A stretch of DNA of 64,000 nt from contig NZ_CP030047.1 of NCBI RefSeq assembly GCF_015291625.1, positions 3,782,001 through 3,846,000 of the forward strand, given 5' to 3'. The position numbers and the translations under genes were made by a program. The notes beneath the pieces are model-generated. The model ran no database searches and was not told the DNA's origin. It worked only from the letters and a program-made list of their open reading frames with translations. The stretch's first letter is position 1; each line of letters opens with the position of its first letter. The DNA comes from Bradyrhizobium sp. CCBAU 53421. GTDB taxonomy: Bacteria > Pseudomonadota > Alphaproteobacteria > Rhizobiales > Xanthobacteraceae. Shown here in pieces: positions 50,617-61,050 of this stretch.

Positions 50617-51108
50617 TCACTCGTTCTTGCCGCGGCGAACCGTGATCGACGCGTCGGTCTTGTTGCGCGTGCATTCGAGATTGAGGCGGCGATAGCGCAT
50701 CGTGATGGTGTTGCCGCGCAGGATGCCCATGCGCTTCAGGCAGCGCGAGGTGCCGGTGGTGGCGTCGTCCTTCGGCACGGTGAAGACCAGTGCCGTGGCC
50801 GAGCCGACCAGGTTGAAGAACTCCGGCTTCATCTTGCGATCGGTCTTGGCAAAGAGCTCGATCGAATAGTCCTTGCCGCGGCAGCCGAGCGACAATTCCT
50901 TCGCCGCCGGATGTGTGAGGTATGTGATGTTGGCGGCGCTGAAATTGACCTTCAGCCCGTCGATCTGACCGGCGAGCTGCTTTGCGATGTCCTCGCAGGG
51001 ATCGGCATGCGCAGGTGCGGCCATGAAGGCTGCGGCCAGCGCGATCAACGCGGCCGGCAAAGTGGAGCGGATGCCCAATGGCAAACGTCGGCGCAACGGT
51101 GCTGTCAC
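50617..51108 (-). CDS. Secreted hypothetical protein
   Basis: The product has 163 residues from a GTG start. The signal peptide (LPAALIALAAAFMAAPAHAD) is clear. The mature part has ANITYLTHPAAKELSLGCRG, then SRCLKRMGILRGNTITMRYR, with three or four cysteines. No domain recognised. Convergent with the SRPBCC gene, 4 bp away. Confidence 0.75.
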   Translation of the reverse strand: MTAPLRRRLPLGIRSTLPAALIALAAAFMAAPAHADPCEDIAKQLAGQIDGLKVNFSAANITYLTHPAAKELSLGCRGKDYSIELFAKTDRKMKPEFFNLVGSATALVFTVPKDDATTGTSRCLKRMGILRGNTITMRYRRLNLECTRNKTDASITVRRGKNE

Positions 51109-51180
51109 GAAATACCCCCGCGGTATGACAATACGCGAAGCTACATGCAGGCTCCCGCGCAGCGCGTCAATATGGCCCCG

Positions 51181-51498
51181 TCAAGATGCGCACTTGCCGT
51201 CCTGCGCCTTGGAAGCTCCGGCGGCGCGGCGTTCGCAATCATTGCCATAGGTCTTGCCGTCGCAGCCGCACACCGGCTTGAAGATCTTGTTGCAGATCGT
51301 CGGCCGGAACGCGCAGGTGCCGGTCTGGTCGGCGCGGCCGCACTGGCCCGGCTTGAACTGGCAGAACTGGCCGCTACGGCTGCATTGCACGCCGGCAAGA
51401 CCGCCGCATGATTTGCCGAGGCGGGCCGCATCGGCGCCGGTCGGGACAGCGACCAACAAGGCCAGCGCCGCGAACCAGATCAAAAGCGCTGTCTTCAT
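51181..51498 (-). CDS. Secreted Kazal-type protease-inhibitor-like protein
   Basis: The product has 105 residues. The signal peptide (TALLIWFAALALLVAVPTGA) is followed by SCGGLAGVQCSRSGQFCQFK, then CGRADQTGTCAFRPTICNKI, then KPVCGCDGKTYGNDCERRAA. The CGCDGKTYGNDC pattern is the Kazal signature (VCG-DG-TY-N-C). Bacterial Kazal domains are known from a number of genomes. ATG 51498 is chosen for the signal peptide, with GGAG upstream. Confidence 0.88.
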   Translation of the reverse strand: MKTALLIWFAALALLVAVPTGADAARLGKSCGGLAGVQCSRSGQFCQFKPGQCGRADQTGTCAFRPTICNKIFKPVCGCDGKTYGNDCERRAAGASKAQDGKCAS

Positions 51499-51732
51499 GA
51501 TGGTCTCCTGATGGCGTTCCTGGCCGCTTGGTGGATTGCGCATGCGTTGTGGCAACCCGAGATTACGGAGGCATGAAACCTAGCACACGGTTTGCCGGTC
51601 CCGCGCATGGCTGGAAGGCAGCCGGCTTCCCTTTCCTTTGCCGGAAAAAGGCTTAGAACGGCTCTACATTGCCGGCGGCCCTGCGGCCGGACCGGCCTTA
51701 CGAACCCGGCCTGCAAGCCCAAAGAGCAGCTC

Positions 51733-53384
<1,652 letters not shown>

Positions 53385-53388
<4 letters not shown>

Positions 53389-54059
53389 TTGCGGTCGGCC
53401 TCGACGGATTCTCCGAAGGCTGGGTCGCCGTCAGCATCGACGGCGACCAGCACACGCTTTCCTTTCACGCTGGCATTGCGGACGCGCTGGCGCGACCGTT
53501 CGATCGCGCCGGGATAGACATCCCGATCGGCATGACCGATGACGGCAAGCGCGATTGCGACCTGCTTGCGCGTGAGCGCCTGCGTCCGCACACCTCGCGC
53601 GTCTTCACCGGCGCGCGGCGCTGGCTGTGGCGGGACTTCGACCATCCCGATGCGGCGAACCGTGAAGCGCTGCGCCGCGGCCAGACCCGCGTCTCGCGCC
53701 AGCTCTGGCACATCGGGCCGAAGATCATGGAGGTCGATGCGTTCGTCCGCGCCAACGCCGCGCGGGACATCCGAGAGGTGCATCCCGAACTGGTGTTCCT
53801 GCGCCTGAACGGCGGCACGCCGTTGCCGCGCAAGAAGTCGGAGGAGGGCGATGCGCTGCGCCGCAGGCTGCTGAAGCGATCGGGCTTTCGCGACATCGAC
53901 CGCTGGCTCACCGAGGCGCGGATCGGCACCGGCGCCAAACGTGATGACGTGCTGGATGCCTGCGCGGTGGCGTTGGCGGCGCACGAGCCCTGCGGATGCG
54001 TTCCGGAAGGACCGCCGTCGTTTGACGCGCACCGTCTGCCGATGCAAATCTGGTTCTGA
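53385..54059 (+). CDS. DUF429 (predicted RNase H-fold) protein
   Basis: The product has 224 residues from a TTG that overlaps the fumarase stop (TTGA). [20 protein letters not shown] (metal-binding Asp as in RNase H fold), [40 protein letters not shown] and [18 protein letters not shown] match DUF429, a predicted nuclease family. Translational coupling with the TCA enzyme is odd, and the pair may simply share a promoter. Confidence 0.82.
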
Positions 54060-54101
54060 CCCCGCTTGGCATCCGCGAGCGCAACTGGAGGTGTGTGCAC
54101 C

Positions 54102-54545
54102 ATGGTTGAGTGGTTCGATGATCTGAAGGTCGGCATGCGCTTCACGAGCGGCAAGGCGACGGTGTCGAAGGAGGACATCATCCGCTTCGCCTCCGAGTAC
54201 GATCCGCAACCGTTCCACCTCGACGAGGAGGCTGCCAAATCGTCGATCTTCCAGGGACTCGCCGCGTCCGGTTGGCAGACCGCGGCGATCGCCATGCGGC
54301 TGGCCACGGAGTGCCGGCCGTTCGGGCCACACCCGTTGCTTGGCGCCGGCGTCGACGACCTGCGCTGGCTGAATCCGGTACGGCCCGGCGATACGCTTCA
54401 TCTCGAGGGCGAGGTGACGGAGCTGGTACCGTCGCGGTCGAAGCCGCAAGGTATCGCCCGCGTCAAATGGACCGCCTACAACCAGCATGGCGAGCCGGTC
54501 TACACCTTCAATCCGATCGCGATCGTGCCGAGCCGCCCGAAGTGA
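54102..54545 (+). CDS. MaoC-like (hot-dog) dehydratase
   Basis: The product has 147 residues. ITKE-like GKATVSKEDIIRFASEYDPQ, then PFHLDEEAAKSSIFQGLAAS gives the hydratase-2 motif (D-PFH-DEE-A). RPGDTLHLEGEVTELVPSRS follows. It resembles an (R)-enoyl-CoA hydratase. GGAGG lies 11 nt before ATG 54102. Possibly the third member of the fumarase run. Confidence 0.85.
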   Translation: MVEWFDDLKVGMRFTSGKATVSKEDIIRFASEYDPQPFHLDEEAAKSSIFQGLAASGWQTAAIAMRLATECRPFGPHPLLGAGVDDLRWLNPVRPGDTLHLEGEVTELVPSRSKPQGIARVKWTAYNQHGEPVYTFNPIAIVPSRPK

Positions 54546-54603
54546 GGCGCGCCGGGTGAGGCGGGCAGTGGCGGCGACCGGTGCCGGGCCGCGCCGCATG
54601 GCC

Positions 54604-55539
54604 TTAGCTGCAGGTCGTCACCTGATTGGAGCACAGGCTGCGCCACCAGCCGCGTACGCCGTCGTGGCTTTCCACCAGGGCCCAGTCGCCACTGCAGGCG
54701 AAGATCCGCTTCGGGCCGTCATCGGTGTCGAGCGCGCCGCCGAGCTTGCGTTGCGCCGGCATCCATCTCGCATCGGTGTAGGGCGCCTGAAACAGCCCGC
54801 CCATGCGGGTGCCGCCGTTGGCGTAGTTCGCGCCGACCTTGTTGGCCGCGACCCATCCGCGCCCCGGATACGGCTTCGGCGCATTGCGGGGGTATCTGCG
54901 CTCGTCTTCATAGGCCTTGCCGGGCGGCGTCGCGCCCTCGATCAGGAACCAACCGTCCTTGAAGCCGATGATGCGAAACTCGGTGAGCCAGCCGCCTTCG
55001 GGCGTGTTCTCGCTGCCACCCATCTTGAGCCGGTACGGCGGCGGCAGCGTGCCAAGCACGCGGGCTTTCACTGACGGTTCTGCCCGCACGTTGAGGCCCG
55101 CGGGATCCCCGTCGTCCGACCATGCGCCGAGATCGCACGGCTCGGTGCCGGCGGGAAGCGCGGCGCGTTTCTCGGCGAGCCTGGCCTTTATCTCGGCGAA
55201 ATCGCCGTCGTCGCTTTCCGCGGTCGCGGTGGTGCGTTCATCGCGCGGCTGCAACTCGGCCGACAATGCGCGGGTGCCGTCCTTGCTCAGTGTCACGACG
55301 AGCGATTGGCGGGGAGCGAGAACGCTCGCCGGTGTCTTTGGATCGTTTGCGGTCGCGGCGTAGACGGCAAGCGAGCCGGTCGTGCCTCCGGCCGCTGCGG
55401 TGGCCTCGCCCGCAACAAATCCGGCAGGCACCAGCGTGACGGCGCTCGCGCGCCACGCTGGTTCGGCTGCATTCGGTTGCTGCGCGGAAGCCGTCGTGGC
55501 GATCAACGCCAGGACGGCAACGGATGTCGGAATGCGCAT
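54604..55539 (-). CDS. Secreted SH3-like domain protein
   Basis: The product has 311 residues. The signal peptide (SVAVLALIATTASAQ) is followed by an Ala-rich region and a bacterial SH3-like segment DPAGLNVRAEPSVKARVLGT. Then FRIIGFKDGWFLIEGATPPG, RGWVAANKVGANYANG and a C-terminal region with ALVESHDGVRGWWRSLCSNQ follow. Probably binds peptidoglycan or protein in the periplasm. Convergent with the MaoC gene. Confidence 0.75.
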   Translation of the reverse strand: MRIPTSVAVLALIATTASAQQPNAAEPAWRASAVTLVPAGFVAGEATAAAGGTTGSLAVYAATANDPKTPASVLAPRQSLVVTLSKDGTRALSAELQPRDERTTATAESDDGDFAEIKARLAEKRAALPAGTEPCDLGAWSDDGDPAGLNVRAEPSVKARVLGTLPPPYRLKMGGSENTPEGGWLTEFRIIGFKDGWFLIEGATPPGKAYEDERRYPRNAPKPYPGRGWVAANKVGANYANGGTRMGGLFQAPYTDARWMPAQRKLGGALDTDDGPKRIFACSGDWALVESHDGVRGWWRSLCSNQVTTCS

Positions 55540-55554
55540 TGGTGCGCGCCGCGG

Positions 55555-55851
55555 TTACGCCCGCGTGCCGGTGAAGGGGAAGCTGCCCATCGGGCCGATG
55601 CCCATCTCGCCGGAAATGCCGTCGCCCGCGACCTTGCCGCTGAATTCCAGCGTCAGCGGCATCGGGTTGGTGATGGAAACCTTCCAGGCGACGTCGTCGC
55701 CGTTCACGGTGCCGTCGAAGATTTCGGTGGAGTTACCCTCGGCGCCCTGCGTGCCGGTCAGCGTGCCGCCCGAGCTCGCCAGTGACAGCGTCGCCTTGCG
55801 CTCGCCCATCGGCGTCGTCATCGTGAGATTCCAGTTTCCGTCCACCGCCAT
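55555..55851 (-). CDS. Small beta-rich hypothetical protein
   Basis: The product has 98 residues starting MAVDGNWNLTMTTPMGERKA, with GTLTGTQGAEGNSTEIFDGT and FSGKVAGDGISGEMGIGPMG. The pattern suggests a lipocalin-like or beta-barrel fold with hydrophobic ligand, as in other short rhizobial proteins. ATG 55851 has GGGGAG 7 nt upstream. The open frame upstream of it is not used. Function unknown. Confidence 0.7.
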   Translation of the reverse strand: MAVDGNWNLTMTTPMGERKATLSLASSGGTLTGTQGAEGNSTEIFDGTVNGDDVAWKVSITNPMPLTLEFSGKVAGDGISGEMGIGPMGSFPFTGTRA

Positions 55852-55930
55852 TGATGTCTCCCCTCCAGATGAAAAACGTGCGCGGGTATAGCCCATCTTG
55901 CCGCGCGCGCCTAGTTCGCGGCTGCGGCGA

Positions 55931-56485
55931 TCAGGCGCGGGCGGCAGCGCGCAGCCGGTTGCCGACCAGGAAGCGGAAAGCGACGTACTGGATCGCGAAG
56001 GCCGCGATCTTGGCACCGACCAGCACCACCGACACGTAGAATGCCCACAGCTTGATGTCGCCGGTCGCCGCGACCGCGATGGTCCCGGCGGCGAGGATGA
56101 ACATCAGCCCGGCCCAGGCGTAGCCGGCGAGGGTGGCGTATTCCGGGATGGTCTCGGTCACGATCGGCGGCAGATAGCGCAGCATCCAGCCGCGCTTGAG
56201 CATGATGGCGCCGATCGCGATGTGGCCGATCGCGGGCTTTGCCAGCACGAAGCGCGGATCGTTGGTCAGCAGCGTCGCGCCGCCCAGCACGATGACGAGT
56301 CCAAGGCTTGCCCAGGTCATGTAGCCGAGCGTCTGTCCCTTGACGCGCGCATAGACCACCTGCGCAATCGCACCCACGATGGCGACAGCGGTGGCGATCA
56401 GGACATTGTCGGTGGCGAGATAGACCACCAGGAACACGATGGTGGAGAGGAAGTCGCTCGCGAGCCTGGCAAATACGCTCTTCAT
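55931..56485 (-). CDS. YciB-like (septation protein A/inner-membrane-spanning) protein
   Basis: The product has 184 residues with about five membrane segments. DFLSTIVFLVVYLATDNVLI, then RFVLAKPAIGHIAIGAIMLK and PEYATLAGYAWAGLMFILAA match the YciB/IspZ family of the inner membrane. It lies downstream of the 56540 membrane-protein gene on the same strand. That gene's promoter bears two copies of the TetR-type operator. Confidence 0.78.
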   Translation of the reverse strand: MKSVFARLASDFLSTIVFLVVYLATDNVLIATAVAIVGAIAQVVYARVKGQTLGYMTWASLGLVIVLGGATLLTNDPRFVLAKPAIGHIAIGAIMLKRGWMLRYLPPIVTETIPEYATLAGYAWAGLMFILAAGTIAVAATGDIKLWAFYVSVVLVGAKIAAFAIQYVAFRFLVGNRLRAAARA

Positions 56486-56539
56486 CGTCGTGGTTTCCGT
56501 TTCCTCGTGATGATCGTTGTGATGTTGTTATGTCGGCGC

Positions 56540-57115
56540 CTAGCGTGAGGGTAGCGCGCCGGTCGGCGGCGCGCCGTACTTGGCCGCGCGATAGTGCGGA
56601 TACCAGCGGGTGAAGCACACCGCAGCGTTGCGTGCGGCGAAGGCGATCAAGAGCCCGGTCCACAGCGGCAGGGCCGGGACGCAAAGTACCGCGACGTTGC
56701 CGATCAGCATGAGCAGCGTCGCGGCGGTCCAGGCTCCGGTGATCAGGTAGTTGGCGTGGATGAAGCCGGGCAGCTTCGCGATCTCGGCATCGACCTGCTC
56801 CACCGCGTATTGCCGCGTGAAGGGATGGCCGATCAGGATCGAGCCGAGCGACACCACGAGGATGCCGGCATCGACGGCGATATTCACTGCGATGCTGCTC
56901 GGCGTCGCATCGACGAACGTGAGATAGAAGCCGACGGCGGTGAATACGATCACCGAACCGACGCCGAGGATCTTGATGCTGCGGCCGCGCGCGATATCGA
57001 ACGCAATGACGGCAAGGCAGATCAGTGCGGCGGCGAGCAGGCTCACCGTGGCCGAGGTCACCAGCATCAGCGTGGCGAAGGCACCGTAGGGAGCGAGGAT
57101 CAGGAAGATCGTCAT
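56540..57115 (-). CDS. Polytopic membrane protein of unknown function
   Basis: The product has 191 residues with six hydrophobic segments (the first FLILAPYGAFATLMLVTSAT). No family recognised. Just upstream are two TetR-type operators identical in form to those between tetR and the carotenoid oxygenase gene. The YciB-like gene follows on the same strand, probably in one operon. Confidence 0.72.
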   Translation of the reverse strand: MTIFLILAPYGAFATLMLVTSATVSLLAAALICLAVIAFDIARGRSIKILGVGSVIVFTAVGFYLTFVDATPSSIAVNIAVDAGILVVSLGSILIGHPFTRQYAVEQVDAEIAKLPGFIHANYLITGAWTAATLLMLIGNVAVLCVPALPLWTGLLIAFAARNAAVCFTRWYPHYRAAKYGAPPTGALPSR

Positions 57116-57133
57116 CGGAAGCCTCGAAGGCTA

Positions 57134-57205
57134 ATCTTTACATCGTAAAGATACCCTAGAGGCGGGCCGGCGGAGCGTCAAGCGAAATCTTTACAGTGTC
57201 AAAAT
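57134..57205. promoter_or_regulatory. Two TetR-type operators upstream of the membrane-protein operon
   Basis: ATCTTTAC-ATC-GTAAAGAT (57134-57152) is a perfect 8-bp dyad. A weaker TTTAC-AGT-GTCAAA follows at 57189-57203. Both sites match the pair at 58758 and 58812 in sequence and in spacing (54 bp). Confidence 0.75.
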
Positions 57206-57332
57206 CGTGATGCAGCCGGATAAAATGGAAGAATGTCAATGTCTTGAAGTTTTGGTAGGTGGCGATCGGCTGCCCGGGTCGTCATGCCCTGGAGAAGCCC
57301 GGGCATGACGTGAACGGAGTCGTGCGCAGCCG

Positions 57333-58736
57333 CTACCGTGCCCCGACCCAATTGCCGTGGAAGCCATCCGGCACGCGGTGGCCGAGATGGACCAGCGCGG
57401 TCGGACCCGCCTCGACGTCCTGCGCGTTGAACACGGCAAGGTCACTGCGGTTTTCGCGGGCGCGCCAGACCACTGCGAGCAGCCAGCCGTCGCCCTCCGC
57501 GGCGTCAGCGCTGCGCTCGACGAACACGGGTTCGGAGATGGTGTCGCCGGCGGGCAGCAGGTAGTGGCCAAGCCGCCTGCCGCGGCCGTCGACATGCACG
57601 ATGCCCGACAGCGCGCCGAACATCGGCAGATCGGGGTTGGCGCAGGCGTACCAGCCGTGATTGCTGGCAAAGCCGGCGCGGCGATCGTCGACGCGGGGGA
57701 ATTCGCCGGTGAGGTCGTCGAGATAGGTTTGCGTGAAGCTGTCGGTGTTCCCCGAAAGATCGAACGTCCAGCGGCAATAGCGCGCGCGGTTCTTCTTTGG
57801 GTCGGTCTGCGAGCCGTCGGGATGGTTGAACAGCGGCGCTTCCTCGAACTGCATCACGTCGGCGATGATGCGGTTGCCGTCCTCCCACGCGTTCATGACA
57901 TGGAAGACGTAGCAGGTCTCGGCGCGGAACCAGACGATGTCCTTGGATGAACCGCTGCGCTTCATCACGCCGACATAGGCGCCTTTGTCCGGCTCCCAGG
58001 CGTAGGGCGCCTGTCCGCGAATCGCGCGCTGCATGCTGCCGGTGATCGGCAGGATCGGAAACAGCACATGGTTCTCGGTGACGATGAAGTCGTGCACCAT
58101 GCTGGCATAGGGCGATTCAAAGCGTTCGAACCGCGTCACCACGCCGGATGAGCTCACCGCGCCGAACGACAGCGCCGGCGTCAGCGGGCCCGCGGCGTTG
58201 TAGCCGAAGAACACCATCTCGCCGGTGATCGGGTCGATCTTGGGGTGTGCGGTGAAGGGGCCTGATATCGCGCCCTTGTAGTCGCAATAGCCAAGGCGAT
58301 TGAGCGTGCCGGGCTCGATCTCGGTCGGCAGATGGCCTTCCTCGAGCGCGAGCAGGCGGCCGCCATGGAAGATGATGTTGGTGTTGGCGGCGCCGCCATC
58401 GGTCGTGATGTCGGCAGGGGCGTCCGGCATCTTGCGGCCGAAGCCGCCGAACAGCGCGCGGCCGGCATCGTGCTCGGCCTGCCACTTCGGCGTGCGGACC
58501 CAGCGGTTGCGGTAGCTGGCGCGGCCGTTCTCGAGATGGAAGGCGTGCAGCATGCCGTCGCCGACGAACCAGTGCGCACCCGGCGCCTCGAATTGCGGAT
58601 TGGGACCGTTGCGGTACAACGTGCCGTTCAGCACGCGCGGCAATTCGCCGGAAATTTTCAGGAACGGCGCATCGGCTTCAAACGGGATCGGCGCCAGATT
58701 CGTGCGCGCGGTGTTGGACGTGACCTGGTCGAGCAT
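57333..58736 (-). CDS. Carotenoid cleavage oxygenase family protein
   Basis: The product has 467 residues. RNGPNPQFEAPGAHWFVGDG (with FVGDGMLHAFHLENG), FTAHPKIDPITGEMVFFGYN (His), MVHDFIVTENHVLFP (His), CYVFHVMNAWEDGNRIIADV (His), and the C-terminal VPDGFHGNWVGAR (His) give the four iron-ligand histidines of the RPE65/carotenoid oxygenase family. It may cleave carotenoids or lignin-type stilbenes. ATG 58736 has GGGAGATGC upstream. Divergent from the TetR gene. Confidence 0.9.
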   Translation of the reverse strand: MLDQVTSNTARTNLAPIPFEADAPFLKISGELPRVLNGTLYRNGPNPQFEAPGAHWFVGDGMLHAFHLENGRASYRNRWVRTPKWQAEHDAGRALFGGFGRKMPDAPADITTDGGAANTNIIFHGGRLLALEEGHLPTEIEPGTLNRLGYCDYKGAISGPFTAHPKIDPITGEMVFFGYNAAGPLTPALSFGAVSSSGVVTRFERFESPYASMVHDFIVTENHVLFPILPITGSMQRAIRGQAPYAWEPDKGAYVGVMKRSGSSKDIVWFRAETCYVFHVMNAWEDGNRIIADVMQFEEAPLFNHPDGSQTDPKKNRARYCRWTFDLSGNTDSFTQTYLDDLTGEFPRVDDRRAGFASNHGWYACANPDLPMFGALSGIVHVDGRGRRLGHYLLPAGDTISEPVFVERSADAAEGDGWLLAVVWRARENRSDLAVFNAQDVEAGPTALVHLGHRVPDGFHGNWVGAR

Positions 58737-58757
58737 TCCGCATCTCCCTGCATTATG

Positions 58758-58830
58758 ATCTTTACATCGTAAAGATATCAGTAGGGATGACGCCATCGAT
58801 CGTCAAGCAAAATCTTTACAGTGTAAAAAT
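58758..58830. promoter_or_regulatory. Two TetR-type operators between carotenoid oxygenase and tetR
   Basis: ATCTTTAC-ATC-GTAAAGAT (58758-58776) is identical to the site at 57134. ATCTTTAC-AGT-GTAAAAAT (58812-58830) is the second. They sit in the 113-bp divergent promoter region and are 20 bp before tetR ATG 58850. Confidence 0.8.
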
Positions 58831-58849
58831 TGCGACCTATAAGGGCCGG

Positions 58850-59575
58850 ATGGCAAGATTATCCAAAGAAAACAAGGCGGCTCGCCCGGCACGGGCTCCG
58901 GCGCGCCGGGTTGCGCGTGCCGCCGCCGATCGTCCGGCACCGCGGCGCCGGGCCAACGACACGCCGTATCATCATGGCGATCTGCACGAGGCGCTGCTGA
59001 GGGCCGCCGAGCGCGTGCTCGAGCGCGATGGATTGGCCGGGCTGACATTGCGTGCGGTGGCGCGCGAAGCCGGTGTGTCGCATGCGGCTCCCACACATCA
59101 TTTCGGCGATCTCACCGGTTTGCTCAGTGAACTTGCAGCGATCGGTTTTCGGCAATTCGGCCAGGCGATGGCGGCGGCTGACGCTTCGGCGGCGACGCCG
59201 GCCGAAAAGGGCGCGGCGAGCGCCAAGGCCTATGTCGCCTATGCGCAGGCGCATCCCGGAATGTATGGGCTGATGTTCCGCAGTGAGCGGCTCGATCATG
59301 CGCGGCCGTCGCTGCACGAGGCGTCGGAGGCGTCGTTCGCCGGGCTGACCCGTGGCGTCGGTGCCAGCCGACACGAGCAGATTTCCAAGGAGCAGCTTAC
59401 GCTGGACCAAGCGGCCGCAATCGCGTCGGCCTGGTCGCTGGTGCACGGTTTCACGATGCTGCTGCTCGACGGACGCCTCAAGACCATTCTGGATCGGTCG
59501 CCCCAGGGCACATCCGTGGAAGCGTTGTTGACCGCGATCCTGCGATTGTCCGCAAGCCGCTCGGCACGGCCGTAA
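58850..59575 (+). CDS. TetR-family regulator
   Basis: The product has 241 residues. After a Lys/Arg-rich 35-residue extension, the HTH is HGDLHEALLRAAERVLERDG, then LTLRAVAREAGVSHAAPTHH (about 42-85). FGDLTGLLSELAAIGFRQFG follows. The C-terminal domain contains a WHG-type sequence, AAIASAWSLVHGFTMLLLDG. ATG 58850 is favoured over ATG 58787, as the latter lies in the operators. Probably represses both itself and the carotenoid oxygenase gene. The ligand is unknown. Confidence 0.88.
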   Translation: MARLSKENKAARPARAPARRVARAAADRPAPRRRANDTPYHHGDLHEALLRAAERVLERDGLAGLTLRAVAREAGVSHAAPTHHFGDLTGLLSELAAIGFRQFGQAMAAADASAATPAEKGAASAKAYVAYAQAHPGMYGLMFRSERLDHARPSLHEASEASFAGLTRGVGASRHEQISKEQLTLDQAAAIASAWSLVHGFTMLLLDGRLKTILDRSPQGTSVEALLTAILRLSASRSARP

Positions 59576-59613
59576 CCAAGCAACCCTCGTCGTGCTGGCG
59601 CAAAGCAGAAGGC

Positions 59614-60216
59614 CTAGCGTTTCACAAGCAACGTCGTGCGGCCGCTCTGTCCGATCGTCTTCACCTTGTCTGCGCCGCACTTGAAATCGCGGGCGAATTC
59701 GTCGGCGGCCTGCCGCGCCAGCTCGTTGGCGTTGGGATTGGCGGTGACGTCGACATAGGCGACGTGACAGACGTCGCCCGGCGGTAGCCGCGTCACGGCG
59801 AGCATTGCCCGTGAGACCGGGCCGCCGCGCTTGTCCTGCTCACTGTTGTCGGCGATCTGCCAGCGCTGGATGATCGCGAAGGGCTTGCTGCCCGCGGCAC
59901 GCCATTCGACGGTGTCGCCGGTCGAGCTGAACGGGCCGAACCAGGCCTGCGCTGCCGGTTCCTTGGCTGCCGCCGCGCGGTTTCGGCCGACCGAGACCAC
60001 TTCGCGCAGGTCGCCCTCGTTGATCAGCACCACGAGCCCGGATTTTCCGGGGCAGACCCGCGTGCTGCTGCCGTCCTCCTCGTTGGGCTTGCCGATCATG
60101 CGGCAGGCCTTCGGCGCGGTCGAAGTATAGCTGCTGCTGATCGTCTCGGAGGCAGCCTGACCAGGATTTGCGCTGGCAAGCGCCACAACGATTGTTGCAA
60201 AAGCAAGGTATTTCAT
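59614..60216 (-). CDS. Secreted hypothetical protein
   Basis: The product has 200 residues. The signal peptide (AFATIVVALASANPGQAAS) is followed by SYTSTAPKACRMIGKPNEED and GSSTRVCPGKSGLVVLINEG, then PPGDVCHVAYVDVTANPNAN and FKCGADKVKTIG. Four cysteines may form two disulfides. I recall similar proteins of unknown function in Bradyrhizobium. Convergent with tetR. The gap 60217-60381 is clean. Confidence 0.75.
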   Translation of the reverse strand: MKYLAFATIVVALASANPGQAASETISSSYTSTAPKACRMIGKPNEEDGSSTRVCPGKSGLVVLINEGDLREVVSVGRNRAAAAKEPAAQAWFGPFSSTGDTVEWRAAGSKPFAIIQRWQIADNSEQDKRGGPVSRAMLAVTRLPPGDVCHVAYVDVTANPNANELARQAADEFARDFKCGADKVKTIGQSGRTTLLVKR

Positions 60217-60381
60217 CGGGGGAAACCTGCGATCCGGACGTTACTTTGTGTCTGACTTATGCAATCTGGGGAAGGTTCAACAGACACGCGGGAAACACCT
60301 GACAGGCGCGCGGAATCGTCCTAGAAGGGCGGCTTCGCAACTTCTGTCGCGTGCACCTTGCGTGCCTTAGCCTCGATCGAC

Positions 60382-61050
60382 ATGCCCGCATCATTATCGC
60401 ACAAGCCCTATCGCGTCGGCCGTTCCCGTACTGGCCTTGGCCTTTTCGCCACCAAGCCGATCAAGAAGGGGACCAAGATCATCCGCTATTTCGGGCCGTT
60501 GCTCGACTCGAAGAAGAAGGATGAGGACGCGATCGAGAACAAATATCTGTTCGAGCTCACCAATCGCTGGACCATCGACGGCTCGATCCGCGAGAACGTC
60601 GCCCGCTACATCAACCATGCCTGCAGGCCGAACGCGGAATCCGACGTCAAGCCCCGCAAGCGCAAGGTGTTCATCCGCGCCATCAAGGACATCGAGCCGG
60701 GCGACGAGATCAACTACGATTACGGGACCGACTATTTCAAAGCCTATCTGAAGCCGATCGGCTGCAAATGCGACGCCTGCGAGAAGAAGCGCAAGAAGAA
60801 GCGCGCGGAGGCGAGGGCGGAGCGGCTTCGGCTGAAGGAAAAGGCCGAGCGGAAAGCCAGGCGCGAGGCCGAGAAGCTCGCCGAGCAGCGGGCCAAAGCC
60901 AGGGCAAAGAAGACGAACGGCGCCAAGGCAAACGGCAAGGCAAACGGCAAGCTGAACGGCACGCAACTGAACGGTCATTCTCTCGTCAAGGCTGCCGGCA
61001 AGAAGGCTGCCGCCCCGAAGCGCGGCGCCGCGCGGGTGCTCCAAGCCTGA
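60382..61050 (+). CDS. Bacterial SET-domain protein with lysine-rich tail
   Basis: The product has 222 residues. VGRSRTGLGLFATKPIKKGT, then IIRYFGPLLD, ENVARYINHACRPNAESDVK (the NHxC motif with the usual Tyr upstream) and IKDIEPGDEINYDYGTDYFK (GDEI-YDYG) form a complete SET fold. A post-SET-like CKCDACEKK follows at about 131-139. The remaining 80 residues are Lys/Ala/Arg-rich (KKKRAEARAERLRLKEKAER). ATG 60382 is preferred over TTG 60358. Lysine methylation of a bacterial protein is likely; the target is unknown. Confidence 0.88.
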   Translation: MPASLSHKPYRVGRSRTGLGLFATKPIKKGTKIIRYFGPLLDSKKKDEDAIENKYLFELTNRWTIDGSIRENVARYINHACRPNAESDVKPRKRKVFIRAIKDIEPGDEINYDYGTDYFKAYLKPIGCKCDACEKKRKKKRAEARAERLRLKEKAERKARREAEKLAEQRAKARAKKTNGAKANGKANGKLNGTQLNGHSLVKAAGKKAAAPKRGAARVLQA

